This document shows, piece after piece, positions 23,081 through 35,806 of a stretch of DNA of 64,000 bases; position 1 is the first letter of the stretch; the number at the start of each line of letters is the position of its first letter. This DNA comes from Paracamarosporium sp. OC-R06-R3. Taxonomy: Eukaryota; Ascomycota; Dothideomycetes; Pleosporales; Didymosphaeriaceae. Position numbers and translations under genes: made by a program. The notes under the pieces are model-generated. The model saw only the letters and a list, made by a program, of their open reading frames with translations, had not been told where the DNA came from and did no database searches. The DNA lies in the NCBI GenBank assembly GCA_019828545.1, contig JACVRA010000023.1, positions 220,917 to 284,916 of the forward strand, in the 5' to 3' direction.

Positions 23081-23187
23081 GGGTGCGTAGAAGGGGGAAG
23101 AGGGTACGGTGCTGTGCGGGAGGGAGCGCGCTCGTATATTTACACCTTCGTAGGGCCAATTGTTTGTTTGTTTGCTTGTTGGTCGGA

Positions 23188-25069
23188 ATGCGTAGCATGC
23201 ATCAGACTGTTGTTTGCGCTGCGGTCGCGGCGTTGTGGGCGGCGGGCGTGGGCGCGGATACGTGCGCGAGCGTCGCGTCGTCGAGTGCGATTGAGATCAA
23301 GAAACAGCTTGATATTGGCTATGCTTGTGCGTTTTGCCGTTTCGTTTCGTTTCGTCTCGTCTCCCCTTCTCATCCTACCTTCTTCCATCGCGACATCCGG
23401 ACCGGACCCTTCGTCCAGCTACCGACGTGACGACCCCAAGCTTCCGACTCAGCATTACTAACGCCGTCTTGCGTTCCAGCCGAACAATCAAACTACTGGT
23501 CCACCGCTTGCGGCGCCCTCAAACCCTCCTGCCAGCTGTACCCCACGACCGCCGACGAAGTCGCTGCCATCGTGCGCATCCTCAATGCCAACAATGAGAC
23601 TTTCGCCGTGAAATCTGGGGGGCATAATCCGAACGAAGGCTTCTCGAGTATCGATGGTGGGCCCCTGATTTCTACCCGCGAGCTGAACGAGGTGATATAT
23701 GATGCTGGCAGAGGCGTCGTGAGAGTCGGACCCGGAAATGACTGGGAGGACGTCATCGGCGCGTTGGACGGGACGGGGGTCACGGTTGTGGGTGGGAGGA
23801 TAGGAGACGTGGGTGTTGGGGGGTGAGTTTGCGTTTTGGGGGGACTGCTGGAGGACTTGCTGACTGTGATAGGCTTGTGCTCGGTGGCGGATTGAGTTTT
23901 CTGTCGACGCAGTATGGCTTTGTTGCGAACAACATTGTCGAGTACGAGATTGTGTTGGCGAATGCGTCGATTGTGACGGCGTCGGAAAGCCACAACGCCG
24001 ACTTGTGGATGGCACTGAAGGGCGGGATTAATAACTATGGGATTGTGACGGCGTATACGATGAAGGCGCATCCGCAAGGTCAGGTGAGTGCTGGGACAGA
24101 ACTAACTACGCTCCATTGTCCATGGTTCATGTGCTGACTGGTTCGTAGGTATGGGGTGGTAATATTATCTACACCAAAGACAAGACACCCGAGATCCTGG
24201 CAGCGGTTCGAGACTTTACTGAGTATTACCCTGATGACAAGGCGGGAATTGTAAGTAACTGTTCCTTCTCGAAGGCTCCGGCGGCATACTGGGCATCTTG
24301 CGGCAACATAGATCATCATAGGCCTCAGAACTTCCGGTTTGGCACTGTAGATCCTGAAACTGACCTCTTTTCCTAGATCATGACCGCAGAGATTACATCG
24401 CTTGGCATAATCGACATGTGGCTAATGTTCCTTTTCTATGACGGACCGTCTCCGCCTGCCGGAGTGTTCGACAACTTCACCGCCATCGCACACTTGTCGG
24501 ACGACACCAAGTCCCGCAGCTACACAGACCTGTTGACGCATAACAACTTTGGAGTCATCAAGACAAACATTTACACAATCGCGACCGAGACAGTTCCACT
24601 GCCGAGCGTCGACGTAAGTGCTGACTTTTTGGGAGACATCTACGATCACTGGAGGAACACCACCGAGGCTGTGATTGACGCCGCAGGACTGATTGGATCG
24701 ATCGCCTTTCAGCCCATGCCTAAAAGCATTGCTCGCAAGGCGAAGGAGGCCGGCGGGGACTTGCTGGATCTGGATGACGACGTTGACCGGATCATTCTGG
24801 AGTTTGACTTTGCATGGCTGTCGACGCTGGACAACGAGAGAATGGATGCTGCCACGCAGAAGCTGTACACTGGGTCCAAACAGCTGGTTGAGCAGTACAC
24901 AGCAGATGACAAGCTGCCGCAAGCATACTTGCCGCTGTTTGCAAACGATGCCTATTATCGGCAGGATTATTTTGGACGGCTACGGACGGTTGATTTGGCG
25001 CGGAGGGTTCGCGATGCGTACGATCCGGCTGGGTTCTTTGCAAGCCGAACAGGTGGTTGGAAGCCCTAG
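23188..25069 (+). CDS. secreted FAD-linked oxidoreductase, berberine-bridge-enzyme-like
   Basis: Five exons, 23188-23326, 23480-23822, 23873-24083, 24149-24250 and 24377-25069, give 495 aa. The introns are 153, 50, 65 and 126 nt; the first contains a perfect TACTAAC branch site. A signal peptide is visible (MRSMHQTVVCAAVAALWAAGVGA-DT). The PP-loop FAD domain has CQLYPTTADEVAAIVRI and VKSGGHNPNEGFSSIDGG, whose His is the usual covalent FAD attachment site. It continues with GGRIGDVGVGGG-LVLGGGLSFLSTQYG. The C-terminal BBE motif is NDAYYRQDYFG..., ending with a Pro-rich FFASRTGGWKP. The Cys of bicovalent members is not seen between GGR and VGVGG, so single-link FAD is likely. Substrates in this family include sugars and secondary metabolites; no biosynthetic neighbours point to one. 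Confidence 0.92.
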
Positions 25070-26394
25070 GGGCATGATTTGGCGGGCAAGCGAGCTCGTG
25101 CAGGTCGGTAGTGATAACCATAATTATGTCTCAGCATGCGTGCTTTTATCGATTGTGCGGCTCGGATGCCGATAGCGAGGCTTGAGTGAGGCTATGTCGA
25201 GGTTGCGTTCAGGGCCGCGTGAGATGGGCCCAACCAGGGCGTCGTCCCTGGGAACACGCAGAAGCTTAGAATAGCGATGCCTCGATGCCGTGGTGCCTCG
25301 AGGCCTCTGTGGTTATTCCTGCGGCTTGGCCCACGCCGTCAGGCAACAGGCCCGGCACGTATGAGGCACGACGCCGTCTGCTGGAAGCTGCCTTTCCACG
25401 GCGAGCTGTCTGCCCTCCGAGCGCTACACGTTGCGCTGTGATTCGAAGCACGTGCGGCGCGACCCCAACGTCGACCGCGCCGTCTCCACGGCCGTCGAGC
25501 GAGCCTGTTTCGAAACGTCTGCTCCACCGTCCGTGTGCGCTTAGCAAGGCGACGAGGCGACGAGGCTCTGCGCCGGCTGCCCTAGACGCCGTGGTGCTCG
25601 ACGCTCACGCACTGTTGCGCGAGCCGTTCCTCGTTCCCCGTTCCCGCCGCTCCCACCCCCTCCGCGCTGCTCTGGTTCCCGTGCCCTCCTCACCACCTGC
25701 ATGCCCGCTTCCAGAAGGGCTTGCTTATCACAAGCTCGCTGCAGGTCCGCGCTGCAACTGCTCAGCCCTACACAGTATTGGACCGTCCCCTGTCGTGGCC
25801 TGTCTGTAGCGATCCTATCAAGGCGCGGCGCGACTAAGCGCCCACCACCTTTACGCTGCACGCACGGCGCAAAATTAGAATACGTGCGCCAGCCGCAGAA
25901 GAAAATATCCTCAAACAGGCGCTTCTTGTTCCCCCGGATCTCTCCCTTGTTCCGCATCCGGCACGGCGCAGACGCCCGGTCGACCTCTTTCTCGACCTCT
26001 CCACGCCCTTTGGGAGAAGCGCCAGTGCCATGACCGCAGTTTCACCATCATCTGGCGATTACTCTGACGGATCCCTGTGTCAGAGAATTCTCCGGGCGGC
26101 CCGTGTGGCCTTTGTTTAGACGGACGCAAACCGCTGGATATAAAGCCTAGGTGCCATGGCCCGGCTTGGGGGCTCTTCAGATACCCTCCCCAACCTCACA
26201 CGTCCTCATATTCCTTCGTTTCATTGCTATTCGATCATCTCATACCTTTCGTTCCAGCTTCACTTTCGTTCCTCTACCCTAATCCTAATACTCGTCTCCT
26301 CCTCTCGCTTCACCCTCTCACTCACATCTCTCCCCGTTCGCTGCTTCCTCTATCCATCTCATCATCAATTCCTCTCTCGTTTTTGTCTTTCTCC
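25070..26394. other. intergenic and leader of the Myb-like gene
   Basis: A 1.3 kb gap. The region 25266-25830 shows GC-rich overlapping open frames on both strands with no domain. Bases from about 26180 to 26394 are a CT-rich tract typical of a fungal 5' leader. Confidence 0.45.
26139..26144 (+). promoter_or_regulatory. TATA-like box of the Myb-like gene
   Basis: TATAAA, followed by a CT-rich stretch of about 200 bp that runs to the start codon at 26395. Confidence 0.35.
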
Positions 26395-27147
26395 ATGATT
26401 ACAAGTATGCCTAAGGCTGAGAGAGTGTCGTCAGTTCACCGCAATTCCCTCTCCACTGCATCTGCTGCGGGAGCCGGAATGCGGAACTCGACATGGTCTC
26501 AGGCCGATGATGATACCTTGATCAAGGCACGCGCTCAAGGCTTGAACTGGAATCAAATCTCTCCCAGGCATTTCCCTACAAAATCTGCAAATGCCTGCCG
26601 TAAGAGGCACGAGCGGTTGATGGAGAAGCAAAACGCTGAGCAGTGGGACGGAGTCAGGCTGGATGTCCTGGCTGAGGCCTACATGGAGGTTCGAAGTGAC
26701 ATGTGGCGCATCCTGGCTGCCAAAGTAGGCGAAAAATGGCAACTTGTAGAGCGAAAGGTGAGTTTAAAGCATACCTATTTTCTGTCTCTGGGTCGGCATG
26801 TAGTGGGCTGACTTGATGTATAGTGCATGGAAAAGGGATTGAAGAACCTCGCCCAAGCGCACCGTCAGGCGCTGAGGAAGCAGGGTATTATATACGATGC
26901 CCACCACGATGACAGTGGCGTTGGCACTTCTGACCTGGACGAAGACCCGAACGAGAACCCTTCGCCAGTGCTGACGGACGCTTCCAATCAACTACCTTTG
27001 GCGTACCAGCAGCCCACAGCCTACCACCAGCAAACCCGTGTGCCTTCCATCCACTCAATTCTTCAGCACCCGCAGTCTGTCATGCAACCGCAACCCATGG
27101 GTCAACAACCCGTAAGATATACTTCTGCGTATGCGCCGCAACACTGA
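26395..27147 (+). CDS. small Myb/SANT-like DNA-binding protein
   Basis: Exons 26395-26757 and 26824-27147, with a 66-nt intron, give 228 aa. Residues about 30-75 carry a Myb/SANT-like helix pattern. It begins STWSQADDDTLIKARAQGLNWNQISPRHFPTKSANACRKRHERL, with well-spaced Trp residues and the S-xNACRKRHERL recognition-helix form common in fungal single-repeat proteins. A second helical unit with WRILAAKVGEKWQLVERK follows. The C-terminal third is Gln/Pro-rich (YQQPTAYHQQTR...QPQPMGQQP), as in many activation regions. It is probably a nuclear transcription factor. The target is unknown. Confidence 0.8.
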
Positions 27148-28638
27148 GCGCCATCGCCACGTCCTTGGACGACTTTCTCTCTTCGTTATTAGCTTCGGCT
27201 TCGTTTTTTTTCTTCTTCCGTTTTCTCTCTCTTCTAGTCGATTCTCATGACCTCACGATCGCTTAATCACTTCTTGGATATACCTTGTACCATTACCATC
27301 ACGCTCCTTGACCGGACGAGCCCAGCATGATGGCACACCAGAATCCTTCCTTATCGAGTAAAATTGCCCTTAGAGGTTGGGCTAGGCTTTTTCTTTTTTT
27401 TTTTCTTATATTTCTATCTCTATATCTTTATTTCCATTATCTCCTTACTTGTAATTAGGCATGGATTTCCACGGACATTCGCTGTTTTTCACATTACGAA
27501 GGAACGCACGCATAGCATTGGTAAGGGGCATGGCATATCCGGCGTCTCACTTCCATCACTATCATTAAGAGATATCATGCACGAAAGGCAGGGCAGGGCA
27601 GGGCGCAGGAGCGCATTTAGATTTCTGTATCTACATTTCCTAGCTTTCCTTACTTTCGATTATCTCTTTGATCTCGAATTTCTATATTTCATTATTTCCT
27701 TATCACTGGCATCATCTGCATTGGAGAGGACACTGTGTTTTTTCTTTTGCGGTCATGACTAATTTCGACGTTGCAGGACAGGCCTCGTTGGCAAGGCCTG
27801 ACTGGCTAGGAGATACCCAAGGTGATGAGAACATGGACGATGGGCAGGAAGGCGTTTAATATGGGTTTGGTTTGAATGATTGCTGTGTAGTTCTTCCTCT
27901 ATCTGATCGACTGCATCAAGTAGATATGAGAGATAATGCTATTCCTACGAGTCTTGCATAGTTCCGAGTTGGAGATGAATGCGGATCATTGTATGTTCGT
28001 AGTTACATCAAGAGTCAATTACACAAACTTGCTATCAGACGCCTTCTCCAACGACGAGTCGATTGGGCGAAACCACCGTTGCCCGTAAGCGCATAGGCTA
28101 TGCAGGCTGGCTTTATCCGGCTCACATCATGCGTGCTGATATGCGTCCTCGTACTCGTACGTCCCAGGCCTTCCATTTGGCTGCCATGTGTACCTGCATA
28201 TACCCACAGTTCGCAAGCTGTGCCCGAAGCCCTCACCGGTCGGTGGTCCTCCTCTAGTCAGACCGAAGCTTCACTCAAGTCACACAACAGGAGGCTTCGC
28301 TCCTTGTCCATCAGCAACGCCTCCTTTCCGCATCCACGCCTCTACACGAGGGTTCCTCCAGTCCTGAAGCATGCAAAATCGATAAAGTCGTGCATGCACC
28401 GGTCCTCGAGCGACACCCGTGCCTCAGTGCGCACCGCGCGCTAAAAATAGTGTCTGGCACGCCCAAAACGCACCCCACGATGCGGCAACGTGGGCTCGCC
28501 CTTGGGCTACCACCAGAGCGGCTTAGCCCCCGGCCACTTTGCGCATCGATGACCTAACCATGGTGCTTTTTGTGCTCCGCCTCCATCGCCCTCTGCTCGG
28601 CTCGCCGTGCTCTTGACCATGGAAGGACCACACGAGCA
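27148..28638. other. intergenic, pyrimidine-rich
   Basis: A 1.5 kb gap between two plus-strand genes. The first 600 bp is T-rich (for example around 27390-27420 and 27640-27760). The rest is ordinary. The ORFs are low-complexity Phe/Leu runs or have no domain. Confidence 0.5.
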
Positions 28639-29862
28639 ATGCCCCCCGTTCGTGCCCCGCCGCTCCTGCGCATCCCGTACACCTCTCCGCTGCCGGCACC
28701 TCGCATAATCCCCGCCAGCGCTGGCACAGCCTCGGGCGCTATTGCTGCCCTCGCAGAGTTCCTGGCCCGCCGCGAACCTGCATCGTCGCGACCACAGAAG
28801 GATCGAGGGACGCTATTGCTGACCGGGGCGGGAATATCGGTTGCCTCAGGCCTGGCCGACTACAGAGGCACAAAGGGCACCTACACACTCAACAAGTCGT
28901 ACCGGCCCATCTACTACAATGAGTTCTGCGAGAACCATGAGATGCGCAAGAGATACTGGGCGAGGAGCTTCCTGGGATGGACCAACATGCTCAAGGCGAG
29001 GCCGAATGCCGGGCATGACGCCGTCAGAAGGCTGGGCGAGCTGGGCATAGTAGCGAACGTCATCACGCAGAGTACGTCCGAGCCCACCTGTGTACTGCCC
29101 ATGTGCATGTTTGAAAATAGCTTGTGGTGGATGCATTGAGGACAGGATGCTGACCTTCCACCAGACGTCGACAGCTTCCATCCGAACGCGCATCCTTCGT
29201 TGCCCACGATCGAGCTGCACGGCTATCTCCGCACCCTAACCTGCCTCACCTGCAAGAGCTCGTACTCTCGCAATGATTTCCAGACGGACCTCGCGCGTCT
29301 AAACCCCGCCTGGGCTGCCTTCTTGCAGGAAATGCTCGCCACCGGCGCCCTCGACACTGAAAACCCCGATGAGAGGCGGAAGCGCGGATTAAAGTCCAAT
29401 CCCGATGGCGACGTTGATATCCCCGGCGCACCATACACAACTTTTAGATACCCTGCGTGCCCCACCTGTCTTAAGAAAGGAGAACAGGGCGTGGGTGTGG
29501 ACACCGACGGGGGGTGGAAAGAAGGCAGCACGGGAGGTGTGCTGAAGCCTAGTGTGGTCATGTTTGGCGAGAGTATCCCACCGGAAAGAAAGACTGCTGC
29601 CGAAGAGGCTGTCAATGCTGCAGAAAGGATATTGGTGATCGGGAGCAGTTTGGCTACGTACTCTGCGTGGCGGCTCGTCAAGCATGCAAAAGAACTTGGG
29701 ATGCCCATCGGAATTCTGAACATCGGAGGTGTACGCGGGGAAGACACTTTCTTTGCGGATGTGCCTGATGCAAACACTGGGAGGCAGGCGGTAAGGTGTA
29801 GTGAGAGCGCGGATGTGGTGCTGCCGGAGGTTGTGAAGGTGTTGGAGGGCAGCAAGAGATAG
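28639..29862 (+). CDS. NAD-dependent protein deacylase, sirtuin class II (SIRT4-like)
   Basis: Exons 28639-29071 and 29165-29862, with a 93-nt intron, give 376 aa. The start is the first in-frame ATG. The Rossmann NAD site is TGAGIS-VASGLADYRG (from G63). The NAD-binding TQNVDSFH spans the splice junction at N145. The catalytic His is H163 in ELHGYL. The structural zinc is held by C171/C174 (CLTC) and C243/C246 (CPTC). KPSVVMFGESIP and ILVIGSSLATYSAWRLV follow. The FGESIP and class II features match mitochondrial SIRT4-type enzymes. The Pro/Arg/Ala-rich N-terminus without acidic residues is compatible with mitochondrial import. Family members act as deacylases, lipoamidases or ADP-ribosyltransferases; which applies here is not readable. 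Confidence 0.93.
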
Positions 29863-31476
29863 CGCGCGCCACTGTATCATTATGTATTGCATATGTATGT
29901 ACAGCCCTAATCTCATGGGGAGGCTAGAACTTGAGGGCATAGATAAAATATGTCTCGATAGAACTTGATATAACATGTCTAGACTCCATACACCGAGAAT
30001 TTCTTCAGAACACACCTGTGCGCAATGCGGATTGAGCTTTCATAATAGAATTCTTGCTACAAAGACTGGGAGGGCAAGTATGATATAATTTGGAACGCTT
30101 CATGTTTTCCAGTAACAACAACAAGAAACCATCGAATCAGCGAAAGCTGATTTGATTGATTATTCATCATTCTATTTCGTCCAAAGTTGATTGGCTGGGA
30201 CCATCATAGTTTCGCAATAGGTCAACAGCGTCAAAGTAACAACAAGGTAACAGACCGGAAACTCGCATCACGTGCTACAGTACGTTTTGGAACTAGACGC
30301 ATCGACAAGGGAAACCAATCATGCACATGCCCAGATCTGTGTCTGGGTGTACCTTGTAGAATCGCGGAGATACTCACGCCATCAAGATCGCGTGCGACGT
30401 CGCGTGCCCAGGCGAAAAGGGGACTGCACGTGCATCATGAGATGAGGATTTACAAGCCCCTGGCCCTCGGCGGCCAGGTAAAAAGCGGTTCGGCAAAAGA
30501 AAGCGCATCCATCGGCCTGAGCGTTCCCGCCCTTGTGTAGGTCCGTGTCCAACTTGTTTTCGACCTCATGCTTGAATAAGTTATCTCGGTAACAGAGAAT
30601 ATGTCGATCCAATGCATAATGCAGCGCGGATTTCCACGCTATTGCCAAACGGTCTCGTATCGAATTGTTCTTTCGCGCGACGCTCCCGTGGATCTTCATG
30701 GCTTTCTCTCTTTCTCAAAACCACCGCATCGTGGTGCTGGTATCTCCATCAGCGTTCTGATCAAACTATGAAATGTACCCGAAAGCCTCATGATCCGAAG
30801 ATGACTGAAAACACCGTGAACGGAAGCATGACGTGGCGACTTGCGATCGGCAGGAACCGCATAGATCCACAACCGAGCGCTTTAATCTTCATCGATTTTT
30901 CGGCATCCTTGCAATACACCATGGCCACTCCGCAGTCCTCGTGACGCCTCGCATGACAATGTCCGCTATGGAACAACGAATTCATCATTCGATCCGAGGT
31001 TGTTCCTCGAAGCAAGGTATTGCCCTTGTCCCCGCATTAACCGGGCCGTTCCCCCCTGCTCGCATGTATGCAGTAACCAACAAGATGCACGATTTCAACC
31101 GGCATACGCAATACGAGGTACTTGCATCTACTGTCTTCTCTCGTAGTCGTGGGATTTTACGGGACGCAGTACTCGTGGGTCGATATCTTTTGCAACACGA
31201 TGTAGGATCCTCTCGGCGGTAACTATGCATCACGTATTCCTTCAGTTCCTCTCCCGATAACCTTGCTTGGGCCTGGCGCCCAGCATCTCGCGTCTATCCG
31301 AACACCAAGAATCGTGTTAGCGTAGCGGCCTCGTTCCTAAAGGCGTATACTCCGTTCTTAGTACCTTCTCCATATAAGTATGGCAATTTCTCCGTCCACT
31401 ATCTACAGGCCTGCGCTACGGACGCTCGCCTCCTCTGTTCGCCGCTTTCTTGGTGTCGAGGTCCAAAACTTGCACG
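29863..31476. other. intergenic, 1.6 kb, upstream of the beta-glucosidase
   Basis: No gene is supported. ORFs at 30187-30540, 30612-30944 and 30833-31222 lack domains and conserved-looking composition. The downstream end should hold the beta-glucosidase promoter. Confidence 0.5.
31373..31378 (+). promoter_or_regulatory. TATA-like box of the beta-glucosidase gene
   Basis: TATAAG (in CCATATAAGTATGG) lies 104 bp upstream of the chosen start codon. Confidence 0.4.
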
Positions 31477-34438
31477 ATGGTGCTGTCAATTTTACTGTCT
31501 TTCTCGTCGTTGGCGGCGGGTGCAGCCATCAACAAGCGTGTCGCCGTTCCGGCTGGCTATGTTGCGCTTCCATCGTACCCTGCTCCACATGGTGGATGGG
31601 TACCGGAATGGAGCGACAGTTTTCAAAGAGCATCGGAAGTTGTGGCTAACTTGACTTTGGCCGAGAAGACGAATTTGACTGCGGGGACCGGTATATTCAT
31701 GGGACGATGCGTCGGGAACACAGGCAGTGCTTCAAGAGTGGGAATTCCTCAGCTCTGCCTCCAAGATGGCCCGTTGGGAGTCCGCAACACCGATCACAAC
31801 ACGGCATTTCCACCTGGTATCACCGTTGGCGCGACTTTCGACAAGGACCTGATGCGGCGTCGTGGTGAAGCCATTGGTGAAGAATTTCGAGGAAAGGGCA
31901 TCAATGTTTACCTAGGACCATCTGTAGGACCACTCGGTAGGAAACCACGAGGAGGAAGGAACTGGGAGGGTTTCGGGTCGGATCCTGTGCTTCAGGCATA
32001 CGGCGCTGCTCTGACTGTCGAGGGTGTTCAGAGCAAGGGCGTCATCGCCACGATCAAGCACTTCATTGCAAATGAACAGGAGATGTACAGAATGTATAAT
32101 CTTGTCCAGGAGGGCATTTCTTCGAACCTCGATGACAGAACTCTGCATGAGCTTTACGCATGGCCGTTCGCTGAAGGTGTTCGAGCTGGCGTTGGCGCGG
32201 CAATGATTGCCTACAATGCGGTAAGTGATGACCGAATTCAGTACACCATCATCAAATTCAAGCATGAGGTGGAGATCAAGGGTTCTTTATGCGAAAAACC
32301 TTCGATTACTAAAGTTAAGAGTTCGAGAGCTGCATCGACTATCTTAAGTTAGCACAACGTGCTTAGATCTTAGGCATGACGCTTTATGATGGGAGACTCT
32401 CCGCTATCTACGATAGAGTTTATGTGGACACGAACAGAACGATGCTAATAGAGATCCTAGGTAAACGGATCTGCCTGCTCCCAAAACAGCTATCTCATCA
32501 ACAATATTCTGAAAGACGAGCTTGGCTTTCAAGGTTTCGTAATGTCTGACTGGCTAGCTCAAATCTCCGGTGTGCCTTCTGCTCTTGCTGGATTGGATAT
32601 GTCTATGCCTGGCGATATCCATACCGTCCCTCTGGTCACAGGCTCGTCCTATTGGATGTATGAATACACAAGAGCTGTGTTGAACGGCTCGGTTCCTGTA
32701 GACCGATTGGACGACTCTGTTACCCGCATTCTTGCAGCATATTATCAGATGGGACAGGATCAAGATTATCCTGAACCGAACTTTTCCACGAATACCCAGG
32801 ATGCCGAAGGAGACCTCTACCCAGGAGCTTTTCCGGATTCACCGAAAGGTGTTGTCAATGAGTTTGTCGACGTTCAAGGAGATCATGCAGTTGTTGCAAA
32901 GCAGGTTGCTCGAGATGCTATCACACTCTTGAAGAATGTTAACAACACGCTACCTCTATCTCTAGACGCAACACTAAAAGTGTTCGGCACGGATGCGGAG
33001 AAGAACCCTGATGGAATCAATGCTTGCGCGGATCAAGGGTGCAACAAGGGCACTCTCGGCATGGGCTGGGGTAGCGGCTCCGCTCGTTACCCCTACATCG
33101 ACTCGCCCATAGATGGCCTCAAATCCCGTGGTGTGAAGTACTCCTTTTACAACAGCGACTCTTTCCCGTCAAACTCAAATCCTTCGGCAAACGACGTGGC
33201 ACTCGTCTTCGTTACTGCAGACTCTGGAGAAAATTACATCACAGTCGAGGGTAATCCCGGTGACCGAGACAGCTCAAAACTAAATCTGTGGCATAATGGC
33301 GACAACCTTGTCAAAAACGTTGCTGCTAAATACTCCAACGTCGTGGTTGTTGTGCACACTGTGGGTCCGGTGCTTTTGGAACAATGGCACGATCTGCCTT
33401 CCGTTAAGGCTGTACGTAAGGCCCATATCGATCTATGATCCCGTCCTAAGTGGTGATACAGGTCCTTTTTGCTCATTTACCGGGTCAGGAAGCCGGTGAC
33501 AGCTTGATGCAAGTCCTCTACGGCGACGTCTCGCCGTCAGGGCATCTTCCATACACAATACCAAAAACAGAAGATGACTACCCCAACAGCGTATCTTTGG
33601 TGAGTGAAAATCCAGATACATGTTACCGCACCTTTCACTGACGAACATACTCTAGGTTGGCTTTCAACTAGGTCAGCCGCAAGACACATTCACAGAAGGC
33701 TTATACATCGATTACCGACACTTCAACAAGGAAGGCATCACACCACGTTACGCCTTCGGTCACGGACTCAGCTACACAACGTTCTCCTTCTCCAACGCCA
33801 CCATCACTTCAGTGACCAAACTGACTTCCACACCTCCCACACGCCCCGCAAAGGGTAAAACTCCAACTTACTCGAGCAAGATCCCTCCAGCGTCAGAGGC
33901 ATACTGGCCTGATAAGTTCGACAAAGTATGGCGCTTCGAATACTCGTGGCTAGACAAATCCGATGCCGACAAGGCCGCTCAAATCGGAAACTCAACGACG
34001 AAGTATCCCTATCCAGCCGGCTACTCTAACGAACAGAAGCCCGGCGTCGCAGCCGGTGGCGCACAAGGTGGTAACCCAGCACTCTTCGATGTCGCGTACG
34101 ATATCTCAGTTACAGTGAAAAATACGGGGAAGACGGCTGGAAAAGCAGTTGCGCAGCTCTACGTCCAATATCCGTCTGGCATATCCTTCGACACGCCGGT
34201 CATTCAGCTGCGAGACTTTGAGAAGACTAAGGAGCTGGCTGCAGGTGAGAGTCAGGTCGTGCAACTGCGCGTGACGCGCAAGGACCTTAGTGTATGGGAT
34301 GTTGTGAGCCAAAACTGGGTCGTTCCAAATGTAAGTGGGGACTATGGAATTTGGATAGGGGAGGCGAGTGATGCGCTGAGGTTAAGGTGTGGGACGAAGC
34401 AGGGCAGGTGCGAAGGGGAGCAGGCAAGTCCAGTCTAG
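31477..34438 (+). CDS. secreted beta-glucosidase, glycoside hydrolase family 3
   Basis: Exons 31477-32220, 32461-33411, 33462-33599 and 33656-34438 give 871 aa, a normal length. Introns are 240, 50 and 56 nt; the first is unusually long. A signal peptide ([17 protein letters not shown]) is followed by INKR, a Kex2-type pro-site. The GH3 N-terminal barrel has [20 protein letters not shown] and catalytic nucleophile D278 in GFVMSDW. The C-terminal domain has [11 protein letters not shown] and [39 protein letters not shown] begins the fibronectin-III-like end, which closes with [16 protein letters not shown]. Function: release of glucose from cellobiose or aryl/terpenoid glucosides outside the cell. 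The residues after the nucleophile read SDWLAQISG. Confidence 0.95.
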
Positions 34439-35806
34439 CGGCATAAAGATGTTGACTTCAAATATTGAATACGTATATAAATGTTAACTTGTAATTAAGA
34501 TGAGGTACATATAGGGTCCGATGGGTTGTACCGCATGATTCCGTTCGCTAGCACTGGATACAGATATGCATTGAACGGTACATTGAGCTAGGATGTGTAC
34601 TTGAATCCCGGTGGTCATGCGATACTGGTGGGCTGTAGATGATCAAGGAATCCCTGACGTGTTTTAGTAAGACGATCGACTGATACGCACTTGATGCTGC
34701 TGCTCTCTAAAAAGAAAAAAAAGAGAGACAATGTAAGATGCTGCATCTAAGCCTCAAGTCTTAGAAGTATTTGAGCGGACATTGTATGTCGTTTGTAAGC
34801 GGACATAAATTCCGATGAAACGCTTATCCGTTTCGCGCGAACATGCTTTCGCGCGGCATTGAAGAACCGGTCTAGCGAATGGGGATCGTCTAAATGCATT
34901 TTCTCCACTAGAATTAGGAGATCTTGTGGTGCCCAGCATTGCACTCTTGGATCATCTGCCAGTCGCTGATGGCCGGCGGTTGCGGAGGTGCTAAATTACG
35001 CGCTCCTGGTGCCATCGAGCCTCACGCCTTGCGCCTTGCGAATTTGTTTCGACTCTGAACTCTTAATGAAAAAAACATACAATCAAATGAATGAATGTAC
35101 TTCATTCACGGCACAGTATCGCGTCTGGAGAAGTGGCTAAGAGGCGCTTTCGCCACAGGCACATGGACGGCTTCACGTTGGCCCCGTCCCCTCATGACCA
35201 TCAAACATTAAGATAAACATATCATCCAACACCGCTTCTGACGACCAATGCCCGTTCTCATTCTAAACGAACCTTGTCGCACGTCCACATCGCCCTACCC
35301 AATCGATCCTCTTAGATCCCTGTTCCTGCACAGCATCTAAACGCTTCTGGCTTCGTGCCAGGAACCCCGCCTACCACCAGCGCCACATCAACCACGCCCG
35401 CATCGCCTTTCCCGAGCGGCATATCGTCTACCTGCCACTTGCAGGCACGCGAGTGGTATGCGTGAGCTTCTGCAGCGACAGCGCGTTGGCGCCATGGCGG
35501 GATTAGGTAGGTCGCAGGGAAGCGTGCGGGCTCGGAGAGGTGAATGCGCATATGGGATGCCGAATCAGTGGTGCTTTTGGGGCCATGGGGGAGGGCCTTG
35601 GATACGGAGGGCGTAACTCTGGGAACTAAGGTGTAAAGACCGGGGTGGCCTTTAGCCTGGTGAGTGACTGGATGACTGAGTATAAGAGCGCCGGGACCGC
35701 TCGTGAATATCTTGTAGATCTGCTTGAGGGCTGCGCTTTGGCTTCCGCTCCTTCGCTCGTTTCTCTATTCTTAACTTCAAAGTCAATCGGCTGGTGCGGA
35801 TCAATC
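34439..35806. other. intergenic between two secreted-protein genes
   Basis: A 1.4 kb gap. It holds the beta-glucosidase 3' flank, a short A-run near 34711-34725, and the Vps62-like promoter. The small antisense ORFs at 34747-34944 and 35312-35551 have no recognisable features. Confidence 0.5.
35679..35685 (+). promoter_or_regulatory. TATA-like box of the Vps62-like gene
   Basis: TATAAGA (in GAGTATAAGAGCG) lies about 125 bp before the start codon. Confidence 0.35.

Larger units (their letters stand above)
21355..23187. other. intergenic, 1.8 kb, simple repeats only
   Basis: This is the longest gap in the window. It holds T-rich tracts (21508-21519, 21970-21980), two microsatellites listed separately, and the promoter of the FAD oxidase gene. 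ORFs on both strands are short, without domains, and partly made by the repeats. No RNA gene is evident by eye. Confidence 0.5.

Noticed and set aside
25266..25957. Overlapping ORFs of 93-174 aa on both strands
   Set aside because: GC-rich frames with no motif, no splice-supported extension and both strands open. Treated as noise between the FAD oxidase and the Myb-like gene.
26077..26394. Upstream start for the Myb-like gene
   Set aside because: The added residues are CT-tract translation (Ser/Leu/Phe/Pro) after a TATA box, so they look like leader, not protein.
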